NCBI RefSeq assembly: GCF_021347895.1
Contig: NC_067136.1
Location: forward strand, 1,819,970 to 1,883,969
DNA: 64,000 bases
DNA from: Acanthochromis polyacanthus
Taxonomy: Eukaryota > Chordata > Actinopteri > Pomacentridae
Reading direction: 5' to 3'
Shown here piece after piece: positions 14,086 through 24,527 of this stretch. The translations under genes were made by a program, and so were the position numbers. The notes below the pieces were generated by a model, which was given only the letters and a program-made list of their open reading frames with translations, was not told where the DNA came from and did no database searches. How positions within the stretch are numbered: the stretch's first letter is position 1; each line of letters opens with the position of its first letter.

Positions 14086-14238
14086 GAGGTGATAAACTTG
14101 CTGTCAGCGCTCTAACAGTTAACCTCCAGCTCCTCCTCCTCTCAACCTGTTTTTACTCGTCTATGAACATTCCTCTTCTTCTTCTCTGTTCTTTTTTCCT
14201 CCTCGTGTTCTCTTGGTTCTCGTCATGTTTGTCTCCAG

Positions 14239-14287
14239 ATCGTTTCTCTGCAGGTTCAGGTTTAACAACAGGAACTTCTTCCACTCG
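14239..14287 (+). CDS. Candidate early mcub exon (uncertain)
   Basis: A good acceptor (GTTTGTCTCCAG) precedes 49 bp that can be read SFLCRFRFNNRNFFHS, followed by a GTCAGT donor. Such an Arg/Asn/Phe-rich stretch would fit a mitochondrial leader in front of the mcub exon at 19830. The phase does not fit: that exon needs one carried base, while this reading frame ends on a codon boundary, and the fitting frame contains a stop. It may be a chance hit or part of an unseen exon chain. Confidence 0.22.
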
Positions 14288-14664
14288 GTCAGTGTCAGCT
14301 TTAAACACGTTTTACAGTTTACTGGTTTTATTTAACGTTTAAATGAAGGATTTACTGGAAGCTTTACTGGTTCTTGTTCTTTGTCTGGTTCTGGAACTTT
14401 TCAGAATCGCAGCTGAAAAGTTTGGACGGAAAAACACTAAAAAAACTCTTTAAATCTGGAGGATTTTAGCCACAGAGTGTTTCTGAAAACCTGTTTATCT
14501 GTGTCTAGTACTAACGATAATACGACTGGTAGTACTACTATTGATAGCACTGATACTGTTGATAGAACTGATAGTACTGCTGATAGTATTACTACTGTTC
14601 CTGCATCACTGTTGAAAGAAAAAAACAGGGCGTGAATCTGGAGTGACGGCGCCAAGAAAAGTAA

Positions 14665-17600
14665 TACTGCAGTACTGTAGAGAAATACTGCATTAGAATA
14701 GAAAAATACTGCATTAGAATAGAAAAATACTGCATTAGAATAGAAAAATACTGCATTAGAATAGAGAAATACTGCATTAGAATAGAGAAATACTGTATTA
14801 GAATAGAGAAATACTGTATTAGAATAGAGAAATACTGCATTAGAATAGAGAAATACTGTATTAGAATAGAGAAATACCGCATTAGAATAGAGAAATACCG
14901 CATTAGAATAGAGAAATACTGCATTAGAATAGAGAAATACCGCATTAGAATAGAGAAATACCGCATTAGAATAGAGAAATACTGTATTAGAATAGAGAAA
15001 TACTGTATTAGAATAGAGAAATACTGCATTAGAATAGAGAAATACTGTATTAGAATAGAGAAATACCGCATTAGAATAGAGAAATACTGCATTAGAATAG
15101 AGAAATACTGTATTAGAATAGAGAAATACTGCATTAGAATAGAGAAATACTGCATTAGAATAGAGAAATACCGCATTAGAATAGAGAAATACTGCATTAG
15201 AATAGAGAAATACTGCATTAGAATAGAAAAATACTGCATTAGAATAGAGAAATACTGCATTAGAATAGAGAAATACTGCATTAGAATAGAGAAATACTGC
15301 ATTAGAATAGAGAAATACTGCATTAGAATAGAGAAATACTGCATTAGAATAGAGAAATACTGCATTAGAATAGAGAAATACTGCATTAGAATAGAGAAAT
15401 ACCGCATTAGAATAGAGAAATACTGCATTAGAATAGAGAAATACTGCATTAGAATAGAGAAATACTGCATTAGAATAGAGAAATACTGCATTAGAATAGA
15501 GAAATACTGCATTAGAATAGAGAAATACCGCATTAGAATAGAGAAATACTGCATTAGAATAGAGAAATACTGCATTAGAATAGAGAAATACTGCATTAGA
15601 ATAGAGAAATACTGCATTAGAATAGAGAAATACCGCATTAGAATAGAGAAATACTGCATTAGAATAGAGAAATACTGCATTAGAATAGAAAATACTGCAT
15701 TAGAATAGAGAAATACTGCATTAGAATAGAGAAATACTGCATTAGAATAGAGAAATACCGCATTAGAATAGAGAAATACTGCATTAGAATAGAGAAATAC
15801 TGCATTAGAATAGAAAAATACTGCATTAGAATAGAAAAATACCGCATTAGAATAGAGAAATACCGCATTAGAATAGAGAAATACTGCATTAGAATAGAGA
15901 AATACTGCATTAGAATAGAAAAATACTGCATTAGAATAGAGAAATACTGCATTAGAATAGAGAAATACCGCATTAGAATAGAGAAATACCGCATTAGAAT
16001 AGAGAAATACCGCATTAGAATAGAGAAATACTGCATTAGAATAGAGAAATACTGTATTAGAATAGAGAAATACTGTATTAGAATAGAGAAATACTGTATT
16101 AGAATAGAGAAATACTGTATTAGAATAGAGAAATACTGCATTAGAATAGAAAATACTGTATTAGAATAGAGAAATACCGCATTAGAATAGAGAAATACCG
16201 CATTAGAATAGAGAAATACTGCATTAGAATAGAGAAATACTGCATTAGAATAGAGAAATACCGCATTAGAATAGAGAAATACTGCATTAGAATAGAGAAA
16301 TACTGCATTAGAATAGAAAAATACTGCATTAGAATAGAAAAATACCGCATTAGAATAGAGAAATACCGCATTAGAATAGAGAAATACTGCATTAGAATAG
16401 AGAAATACTGCATTAGAATAGAAAAATACTGCATTAGAATAGAGAAATACTGCATTAGAATAGAGAAATACCGCATTAGAATAGAGAAATACCGCATTAG
16501 AATAGAGAAATACCGCATTAGAATAGAGAAATACTGCATTAGAATAGAGAAATACTGTATTAGAATAGAGAAATACTGTATTAGAATAGAGAAATACTGT
16601 ATTAGAATAGAGAAATACTGTATTAGAATAGAGAAATACTGCATTAGAATAGAAAAATACTGTATTAGAATAGAGAAATACCGCATTAGAATAGAGAAAT
16701 ACCGCATTAGAATAGAGAAATACCGCATTAGAATAGAGAAATACTGCATTAGAATAGAGAAATACTGCATTAGAATAGAGAAATACTGCATTAGAATAGA
16801 GAAATACTGCATTAGAATAGAGAAATACTGCATTAGAATAGAGAAATACCGCATTAGAATAGAGAAATACCGCATTAGAATAGAGAAATACCGCATTAGA
16901 ATAGAGAAATACCGCATTAGAATAGAGAAATACTGCATTAGAATAGAAAAATACTGTATTAGAATAGAGAAATACTGCATTAGAATAGAGAAATACTGCA
17001 TTAGAATAGAGAAATACCGCATTAGAATAGAGAAATACCGCATTAGAATAGAGAAATACTGCATTAGAATAGAGAAATACTGCATTAGAATAGAAAAATA
17101 CTGCATTAGAATAGAGAAATACTGTATTAGAATAGAGAAATACTGCATTAGAATAGAGAAATACCGCATTAGAATAGAGAAATACCGCATTAGAATAGAG
17201 AAATACCGCATTAGAATAGAGAAATACTGCATTAGAATAGAGAAATACTGCATTAGAATAGAGAAATACCGCATTAGAATAGAGAAATACTGCATTAGAA
17301 TAGAGAAATACCGCATTAGAATAGAGAAATACTGCATTAGAATAGAAAAATACTGCATTAGAATAGAGAAATACTGCATTAGAATAGAGAAATACCGCAT
17401 TAGAATAGAGAAATACTGCATTAGAATAGAGAAATACTGCATTAGAATAGAGAAATACTGCATTAGAATAGAGAAATACCGCATTAGAATAGAGAAATAC
17501 TGCATTAGAATAGAGAAATACTGCATTAGAATAGAAAAATACTGCATTAGAATAGAGAAATACCGCATTAGAATAGAGAAATACTGCATTAGAATAGAGA

Positions 17601-18450
17601 AATACTGCATTAGAATAGAGAAATACCGCATTAGAATAGAGAAATACTGCATTAGAATAGAGAAATACCGCATTAGAATAGAGAAATACTGCATTAGAAT
17701 AGAGAAATACCGCATTAGAATAGAGAAATACTGCATTAGAATAGAGAAATACTGCATTAGAATAGAGAAATACCGCATTAGAATAGAAAAATACTGCATT
17801 AGAATAGAGAAATACTGCATTAGAATAGAGAAATACCGCATTAGAATAGAGAAATACTGCATTGGAATAGAGAAATACTGCATTAGAATAGAGAAATACC
17901 GCATTAGAATAGAGAAATACTGTATTAGAATAGAGAAATACCGCATTAGAATAGAGAAATACCGTATTAGAATAGAGAAATACTGCATTAGAATAGAGAA
18001 ATACTGCATTAGAATAGAGAAATACTGTATTAGAATAGAGAAATACTGCATTAGAATAGAGAAATACTGTATTAGAATAGAGAAATACTGCATTAGAATA
18101 GAGAAATACTGTATTAGAATAGAGAAATACTGCATTAGAATAGAGAAATACTGCATTAGAATAGAGAAATACTGCATTAGAATAGAGAAATACCGCATTA
18201 GAATAGAGAAATACCGTATTAGAATAGAGAAATACTGCATTAGAATAGAGAAATACTGCATTAGAATAGAGAAATACTGCATTAGAATAGAGAAATACCG
18301 CATTAGAATAGAGAAATACCGCATTAGAATAGAGAAATACTGTATTAGAATAGAGAAATACTGCATTAGAATAGAGAAATACTGCATTAGAATAGAGAAA
18401 TACCGCATTAGAATAGAGAAATACTGCATTAGAATAGAAAAATACTGCAG
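14665..18450. repeat. 3.8-kb minisatellite, 21-bp unit, about 180 copies
   Basis: The unit begins ATACTGCATTAGAATAGAG and is 21 bp long, so all three frames on the minus strand stay open for hundreds of codons. The predicted peptides (MQYFSIL or NAVFLYS repeats) are artefacts. Variation is nearly confined to three positions: ACT or ACC, GCATT or GTATT, and GAGAA or GAAAA. Two units lost one base (near 15689 and 16150), shifting the frame. A block of about 24 units repeats with the same variant order 503 bp apart (around 15812 and 16315), showing higher-order structure. It lies upstream of mcub exon 3, probably in an intron. Confidence 0.97.
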
Positions 18451-18770
18451 TTTTCAACACCTGAGAGAAGAACAGCAAATATGTGGAACACAGTGGTAGT
18501 TTTTAGAGGATTTAATGCAGTAAAACTGCAGTTTAATGATCAAATACGACAAAGGAAGGAGTTTCTGATAGTAAAAATACTGACGTTTAATGAGGATTTT
18601 ATTTATTTACTGTTGTTTGTTGTTGAGGTTATTTGTTGTTTTTTAAAGATGGATTTTGATGAGGACATTATGTACAATTATTATTATCATAATTATTTTT
18701 CATTTTAATGTATTTTTAGTCACATTTATTGCAGATATTTTTACAGTGCATTGCTGTTTCTGGTACTGCA

Positions 18771-19066
18771 GTAGCTGTAAGTACCACTGCAGTAACTGTA
18801 AGTACCACTGCAGTAACTGTAAGTACCACTGCAGTAACTGTAAGTATTACTGCAGTAGCTGTAAGTACCACTGCAGTAACTGTAAGTACCACTGCAGTAA
18901 CTGTAAGTATTACTGCAGTAGCTGTAAGTACCACTGCAGTAACTGTAAGTACCACTGCAGTAACTGTAAGTATTACTGCAGTAACTGTAAGTACTACTAC
19001 AGTAACTGTAAGTACCACTGCAGTAGCTGTAAGTATTACTGCAGTAGCTGTAAGTACTACTGCCAA
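18771..19066. repeat. Second 21-bp minisatellite with GTAAGT in each unit
   Basis: About 14 copies of a unit reading CTGCAGTAACTGTAAGTACC plus one base, with a TATT variant. The sequence is unrelated to the 21-bp array 320 bp upstream. On the plus (mcub sense) strand every unit contains GTAAGTA, the best match to U1 snRNA. Open frames on both strands come from the period being divisible by three. Confidence 0.92.
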
Positions 19067-19435
19067 ACCTGCATGAGTTTTACTTTAAAGTAGCTCAGAA
19101 CCAGCAGAGGCGTGTTGCTGTAAACATTAATATTCAGGTCCGTGTGAAGCTGCGGGTTTCATACGTGTGTAGACCAACATGTGTCGTCTGCTGCCTAGTA
19201 ACCACAAACACTAAGGCTCATGGGAACCTGAGAAAGTGGACAGGAAGCAGCAGCTTTTGGTTAAGAAAATAAAAGCTGGAGGTTAAAATGTTTTACTGTT
19301 GTTTTTCAGCCCAGTTCAGTCTGGAGGGTCTCCAGGTTCAGCAGCAAGACTCCATCCAAAGGTGAAGTCCATCAGTGTTATCATTATTATGTTTATTATT
19401 ATTGTTATTATTATTGTAGAGACTCAGTAAGCCTC
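19067..19435. other. Intronic spacer with ATT microsatellite
   Basis: Unique sequence followed by a short TTATTATTATTG run at about 19378-19418. No exon was recognised. Confidence 0.5.
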
Positions 19436-19680
19436 CGTTCTTCACTGTCAGGACTATGCATCCGCTGTGGTAGACCTGGTCAGGTTCACACCAAACATAC
19501 TGGAGAATCTGAGCCCAACTAGCGTCTGGTTTCACAGCTAGATTATGAAAGTAGTTCACTGTCTGTGGAGTCATTGTAGGAGCTCTGATTAGTGGTAGTA
19601 GGACTCCTTCTATACCTGCAGCCATGATTAGAGGTATTTCATGAACAGCAGGTTGATGTTTTAAAGGTTTACCGCAGCCA
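19436..19680 (+). repeat. Direct duplication flanking mcub exon 3, copy A
   Basis: GTTCTTCACTGTCAGGACT, TGTGGTAGACCTG and AGCTCTGATTAGTGGTA recur in the same order at about 20068-20240 (copy B). The two copies bracket the exon at 19830-19997. Copy A contains one instance of the TGATTAGTGGTA unit that is expanded after copy B. Confidence 0.75.
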
Positions 19681-19829
19681 AAATACTGCTTTCTGTCCAA
19701 GTAGTCACAGTATGAAATGATTGTTTTTATTTCCAGTGTCTTTGGGATAGAAAATCTCCTCTGGTGTAAACAACATGACAACAAGGTATCACGGTTTTAC
19801 CTCCATCTTACTGTCGTCTTCTCCCTCAG

Positions 19830-19997
19830 ATGTGTCAGTTCACTACAGCCTCGGTCGCCCCGTCCTCTCCCTTCGTTTTCCCTCCGGTCGCCTCGGTCGG
19901 TTCACCCTGACGCCCATGTTGACCACCGTAGGTGACTTGCTGAAGAACATCACAGCTAAAGACCCAGAGGTTCACACTGCTGCCTTGATGAATGCTG
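19830..19997 (+). CDS. mcub: mcub exon, N-terminal domain
   Basis: Acceptor CTTCTCCCTCAG, donor GTAAAC. It encodes [20 protein letters not shown] through [12 protein letters not shown] and ALMNA. This aligns with the human MCUB segment DVTVEYKHGLPVITLTLPSR and MLSTVGSFLQDL. It requires one base (G) from the previous exon and leaves one base for the next. Confidence 0.9.
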
Positions 19998-22900
19998 GTA
20001 AACACTCCAAAACACACAAAATCACCATTAAGAGACCAAAAAAACCACACAGAGACTCAAACAGACGCCGTTCTTCACTGTCAGGACTGTACATTCACTG
20101 TGGTAGACCTGATCAGGTTCAAACATGTTGGACTCCATCTGAAACCAACGAGCCGTCTGGTTTTCACAGCTAGATGGTGAAAGTAGTTCACTGTCAATAG
20201 AGCCATTTTAGGAGCTCTAATTAGTGGTACTATGACTCCTTCTAGACCTTCTGATTAGTGGTACTATGACTCCTTCTAGACCTCCTGATTAGTGGTACTA
20301 TGACTCCTTCTATACTTCCTGATTAGTGGTACTATAACTCCTTCTATACCCCTAACCCATTGGACATCCATGCGGACAGACTCCTTTTATTTTGTTATTT
20401 TTATTTTATTTACTCTTTTTCTTTCTATCTTGTAGATCTTTTTTGTTACTCTTCGTACCTCTTGTATGACTGTTGATGCTGCTTTGTTTCAATAAAAAAA
20501 ACCCTCCTTCTATACGTCCTGATTAGTGGTACCATGACTCCTATACTTCCTGATTAATGGTACTATAACTCCTTCTATACGTCCTGATTAGTGGTACTAT
20601 GACTCCTTCTAGACCTCCTGATTAGTGGCACTATGACTCCAATACTTCCTGATTAGTGGTACTATGACTCCAATACTTCCTGATTAGTGGTACTATGACT
20701 CCAATACTTCCTGATTAGTGGTACTATGACTCCTTCTATACCTCCTGATTAGTGCTACTATGACTCCTTCTAGACCTCCTGATTAGTGGCACTATGACTC
20801 CAATACTTCCTGATTAGTGGTACTATGACTCCAATACTTCCTGATTAGTGGTACTATGACTCCTTCTATACCTCCTGATTAGTGCTACTATGACTCCGTC
20901 TAGACCTCCTGATTAGTGGTACTATGACTCCTACACTTCCTGATTAGTGGTACTATGACTCCTACACTTCCTGATTAGTAGTACTATGACTCCTATATTT
21001 CCTGATTAGTGGCACTATGACTCCAATACTTCCTGATTAGTAGTACTATGACTCCTTCTATACTTCCTGATTAATGGTACTATGACTCCTTCCATACTTC
21101 CTGATTAGTAGTACTACGACTCCTTCTAGACTTCCTGATTAGTGGTACTATGACTCCTACACTTCCTGATTAGTAGTACTATGACTTCTATATTTCCTGA
21201 CTAGTGGTACTATGACTCCTATACGTCTTGATTAGTAGTACTATGACTCCTTCAGTTCTTTTCCGTGTGGATCCATGATGCAGGCATAGATAGACTTGGT
21301 AGATCCAGAACTGGAGCAGTCACAGCTGCGTTCTCTTGGGTTCTGTTGGGTTCTGGAGGTGTTGGATGTTTCTAAAGTGAACGTTTGATTTCCTCAGATG
21401 GACAGAGGATCTCCTCGTGCACCTTCATGGAGACGGTTTTAAATAAAGACTTCCAGCTGATCATCAATGAAACTACTCACAATGTTCAGGCTCTGGGACA
21501 AGGTACGCCCTCACTGTGTCTCTACACTCAGTATATCTGTCTATATGTGGATAAATATATAAATGTACTTTAACAATACTGTCCGTGCTTCAGGCTCGTC
21601 TCATGAACACGTTCTGGACGTGGAGGACATGAAGTTTCTGGTCCAGCTGCTGCATTCAGCTCTGAATCTTCCTCAGCAGCTTCATCAGCAGCATGCAGAT
21701 CTACAGCTGAGACAGGAGAGACTGAGAGAGCAACTGGAACCGCTGGAGACGGTAATACTACTACTAGTACTACTACATGCTGATTCATACTGACAGAGCA
21801 GCTACAACCACTGGAGACAGGAATACTATTACTAGTACTACTAATAATACTACTAACACTACATACTGACTGATTCTGAGAGAGCAGCTGGAACCACTGG
21901 AAACTGTAATACTACTACCAGTACTACTAATACTGTACATTACTATGTATTACTGTATAACATTACTATACATTGGCTAGCACTATATACTGTCTAAAAC
22001 TACTATAAATTGATTATAACTACAACATTTGAGTACTACTACTACTACTACTTAGGGATTACTACACACTGCATACAGTGCCTTTGTCCAGAATCACTGT
22101 TTCCTGTGTATAATTTACCATTTACTACCTCTGAACTCAGTATTTACATCCACAGTATGCTGACCTCAGTAGCATGTTAGCCACACTATGCTAACAGTCC
22201 CACAATGCACTGCAGTAGCCTCAGGTGTTCCCTGTTTCCAAACCTTCAGGTGAGAGTGAGGCTGGCACAGGAGGCAGAGTCTAAGGCGGCCATGTTGGGG
22301 TGGGCGGGGCTTGCCTACCTGTCGCTACAGGGAGGATTCCTGGGATACCTCACCTGGTAAAGAGCACAAAACACATAAATACACCTGAACGCTTGTGTTA
22401 GCTGGTCACACGACACATAAATACACCTGAATGTTAGCGCTAGCTTGTCACACGACACATAAATACGCCTGAATGTTAGAGCTTTAGCTTGTCACACGAC
22501 ACATAAATACGCCTGAATGTTAGAGCTTTAGCTTGTCACACGACACATAAATACACCTGAACGTTAGCACTGGCTGGTTTCATGATGATGATGATGGTGG
22601 ACAGGTATGTCTTCGCCTGGGACATCATGGAGCCCGTCACTTTCTTCATCTCCTGCACCACCAGCATGATCTTCTTTGGCTACTACATCCTCACCAGACA
22701 GGTAAGAAACACCTGTCCTTGTCAGCGCCACACTGAGCTTTAATCCTGGTTTAAGTTAGGTTAAGTCTAGACTCAGGTTAAGTCTAGCTAAATTTAGATT
22801 TAAGTTAAATTTAGATTTTTTTAAGTTTCGATTTAGGTTAAGTTTAGATTTACATCAAATTTAGATTTATTTAAGTTTAGATTTAGGTTAAGTGTATATT

Positions 22901-24234
22901 TAAGTGAAGTCTAGATTCAGGTAAAATTTAGATTTAGGTTGAATCTAGATTTAGGTTTAGTTTGGATTTAGGTTGAGTTTAAATTAGAATTTAGGTAGAT
23001 GCTGAGGTATGGTTTGGTATAAGTTTCGGTTAGGGCTTTGTTAGCTTAGATTAACTTTAAGTTTAGATTAGAATCAGATTAGCTTTAGTTTCAGGCTAAG
23101 ATAAAGTGTTTTTAAACTCAAGATAATGTGAGGTTCAGACTAAATTTAAGCAAGAGCTAGATTTAAATTCCAAAGTTTTAAGATGATATTATATTTGGAT
23201 TGATGCTCGGTGTTGTTTTGATTTAGCCGAGGATAAGGTCTATGTTTAGTTTAGCTTTACATTAAACAGAGCTTTGCTTTCAGTCTAAGGTAAAATTAGG
23301 TTTAGGTTAGATTTAGGTTTAAATTAGGTTTAGGCTAGCTTAACTATGGGGTGAAGATAAAGTTTGGTCTTGTGAAGGTTTCGGTTAATGTTAGGTTTAA
23401 ATTAAGACAAGGTTAGGGTTAGCATTAGCAGTTAGCATGTCTCCTGGAGGGCTGCATAGTGGAGTAGTGGTTTAGCACTTTCGCCTTGCAGCAAGAAGGT
23501 CTCCGGTTCAAATCCCGGGGTTGGGCCTGGGATCTTTCTGCATGGAGTTTGCATGTTCTCCCTGTGCATGCGTGGGTTTTCTCCGGGTACTCCGGCTTCC
23601 TCCCACAGTCCAAAAACATGCTGAGGTTAATTGGTTACTCTAAATTGCCCGTAGGTGTGAATGTGAGTGTGATTGTGTGTTTGTATATGTAGCCCTGTGA
23701 CAGACTGTTACCTGTCCAGGGTGTCCCCTGCCTTCGCCCGAGTCAGCTGGGATAGACTCCAGCACCCCCCACGACCCTAGTGAGGATAAAGTGGTGTATA
23801 GAGAATGAATGGATGTCTCCTGGAAAAGCATGTAAATCAATGCAATGTTGTCAACACAGCTGTTTGTTTGTTTGTTTGTTTGTTTGTTTGTTTGTTTATC
23901 TGCAGGACTTCTTGTGTACAAAGGTGAGAGATCGTCACTTCCTCCACTACTTCTACCAGAAAGCTTCCCGACACAACTTTGATGTTCAGAAGTACAACGA
24001 GCTGAAAGAAGAGCTGGCCAGGGTGACGGTTCATTTACTTATAAATACACAGTTTATGGAGACTAGAAGGAGGTTTTCATTTAAAAGAAAATCCAATAAA
24101 GCAGCAGCGTCTTTAACCAGCTTCTCACCCGAGTGTTTCCTGGTGTTCAGGTGGACTCAGACCTACAGAGGCTCAGGAGCGCCATCCGGCTGCAGCTTCC
24201 GGTGGATCAGATCCGGCCTCAGACGGACACCTGA
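19830..24234 (+). CDS. mcub: Mitochondrial calcium uniporter regulatory subunit b (MCUB/CCDC109B)
   Basis: MCUB joins the uniporter tetramer in the mitochondrial inner membrane and lowers Ca2+ uptake. Seven consecutive exons are in frame: 19830-19997, 21398-21502, 21594-21751, 22250-22356, 22605-22701, 23906-24022 and 24151-24234. All have GT/AG borders and compatible phases and total about 278 codons plus stop. They encode the matrix N-terminal domain ([12 protein letters not shown]), a coiled coil ([10 protein letters not shown]), TM1, the pore loop [10 protein letters not shown]2 and a C-terminal coiled coil. In human MCU the segment before DIME is ARLTWWEYSWDIMEP; here Arg is Tyr and Glu is Val, and the Val agrees with MCUB rather than MCU. 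The first exon or exons with the mitochondrial targeting signal lie upstream and were not securely found. The gene converges on cfi copy 1. Confidence 0.92.
20068..20240 (+). repeat. Direct duplication flanking mcub exon 3, copy B
   Basis: Second copy of the segment at 19436-19680, in the same orientation. It runs directly into the TGATTAGTGGTACTATGACT minisatellite, which probably expanded from its end. Confidence 0.75.
20215..21258. repeat. Minisatellite, 31-34 bp unit, about 28 copies
   Basis: Units of the form TGATTAGTGGTACTATGACT followed by CCTTCTAGACCTCC or CCAATACTTCC alternate through an mcub intron. An unrelated segment at about 20349-20503 interrupts the array. Confidence 0.92.
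20349..20503 (+). mobile_element. 5'-truncated retroelement tail inside the minisatellite
   Basis: The array is broken by about 155 bp that end in TTTCAATAAAAAAAACC. CTCCTTCTATAC occurs at both junctions and could be a target-site duplication, although the same word is part of the array unit. The poly(A)-like end and short length fit a truncated LINE or retrocopy 3' end. The family is not recognised. Confidence 0.5.
21398..21502 (+). CDS. mcub: mcub exon
   Basis: Acceptor GATTTCCTCAG, donor GTACGC. It encodes [20 protein letters not shown] then [15 protein letters not shown], aligning with human DGNMISASTLMDILLMNDFK. Confidence 0.9.
21594..21751 (+). CDS. mcub: mcub exon, first coiled coil
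   Basis: It encodes [20 protein letters not shown] and continues to [14 protein letters not shown], the helical segment that ends in the family-typical LKEQLxPLE motif. The donor is GTAATA. The last 35 or so bases plus the donor are repeated twice in the following intron. Confidence 0.9.
21718..21940 (+). repeat. Tandem triplication of the mcub exon 5/intron junction
   Basis: Three degenerate copies of GAGAGAGCARCTGGAACC...GGAGACGGTAATACTACTAC occur, starting at about 21725, 21796 and 21877. Only the first is bounded by an acceptor and used as exon. The second reads GGAGACAGGAATAC (donor GT lost) and the third GGAAACTGTAATAC (GT present). Confidence 0.75.
22250..22356 (+). CDS. mcub: mcub exon, first transmembrane segment
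   Basis: Acceptor CAAACCTTCAG, donor GTAAAG. It encodes [20 protein letters not shown] and then [16 protein letters not shown], the first inner-membrane helix. Confidence 0.92.
22360..22595. repeat. Short intronic tandem repeat, unit of about 48-58 bp, four copies
   Basis: Copies contain CACATAAATACACCTGAA, GTTAGC and GTCACACGACACATAAATA in order. Confidence 0.8.
22605..22701 (+). CDS. mcub: mcub exon, DIME pore motif and second transmembrane segment
   Basis: It encodes [20 protein letters not shown] then [20 protein letters not shown] is the signature that forms the Ca2+ selectivity filter in MCU. The residue four before the W is Tyr and the next Val, the position where MCU has Glu and MCUB has Val. 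Donor GTAAGA. Confidence 0.95.
22740..23430. repeat. Degenerate TTAGGTTTAGATTTA-type repeat in an mcub intron
   Basis: Words such as TTAGATTTAGGTTAAGTTTA recur without a fixed period over about 690 bp. No other feature is visible. Confidence 0.7.
23449..23812 (+). mobile_element. tRNA-like SINE family, plus-strand copy
   Basis: A 364-bp insertion bounded by the direct repeat ATGTCTCCTGGA (23437-23448 and 23813-23824). The head GTAGTGGTTTAGCAC resembles a pol III A box and GGTTCAAATCC a perfect B box, as in tRNA-derived SINEs. The body carries GTTTGCATGTTCTCCCTGTG and CGTGGGTTTTCTCCGGGTAC, a repeat I know to be widespread in fish genomes. A second copy lies at 44383-44752 on the other strand. 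Confidence 0.85.
23906..24022 (+). CDS. mcub: mcub exon, C-terminal helix
   Basis: Preceded by a (TTTG)n tract and TTATCTGCAG. It encodes [20 protein letters not shown] and ends [15 protein letters not shown], matching the MCU/MCUB motif FDxxxYNxLK. Donor GTGACG. Confidence 0.9.
24151..24234 (+). CDS. mcub: mcub terminal coding exon
   Basis: Acceptor GGTGTTCAG. It encodes [20 protein letters not shown] and ends IRPQTDT with TGA at 24232-24234. This resembles the MCU C terminus (DLKRLRDPLQVHLPLRQ). Confidence 0.88.
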   Translation: MDSDLQRLRSAIRLQLPVDQIRPQTDT

Positions 24235-24445
24235 AGCTTCACCGCCCAACAATTCTGACTTTTAGACGTTTATTTTACCTCCTAAAATACTTCCATCACT
24301 GAGTTTCAAAAAAAAAACTAAACCACTTGTAAATAATCTCTGTCAAATCCACGAAAAAGTGAAACCTTTATGCTATTATTGGACTATTAGGTTATCAGGT
24401 TTGTTTTATTTATGTTGGAGACAAAAGGATGTAATTATTTACTAC

Positions 24446-24451
24446 AATAAA
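24446..24451 (+). terminator. mcub poly(A) signal
   Basis: AATAAA lies 212 bp after the mcub stop codon and upstream of the THAP transposon, a plausible 3' end of the transcript. Confidence 0.55.
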
Positions 24452-24527
24452 AGCATTATAATAGCTATAATACAATCTGAATGTGGAAAGTTACACCATG
24501 AATGTTGTGGAGTAAAAACTGCAGTAT

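Noticed and set aside
14665..18450. CRISPR-like array
   Set aside because: Adjacent 21-bp units without spacers in a vertebrate genome: a minisatellite.
14592..18478. Very long minus-strand open frames (362, 932 and 762 codons)
   Set aside because: They are the 21-bp minisatellite read in three frames; the period is divisible by three and contains no stop. No splice or start context supports translation.
18656..19093. 145-codon Cys/Lys/Tyr-rich frame as a keratin-associated-like protein
   Set aside because: Product of the 21-bp CTGTAAGTACC array; the opposite strand is equally open.
23449..23560. tRNA gene (B-box GGTTCAAATCC)
   Set aside because: No cloverleaf can be completed and the sequence continues into a dispersed repeat with target duplications, so it is a SINE head.
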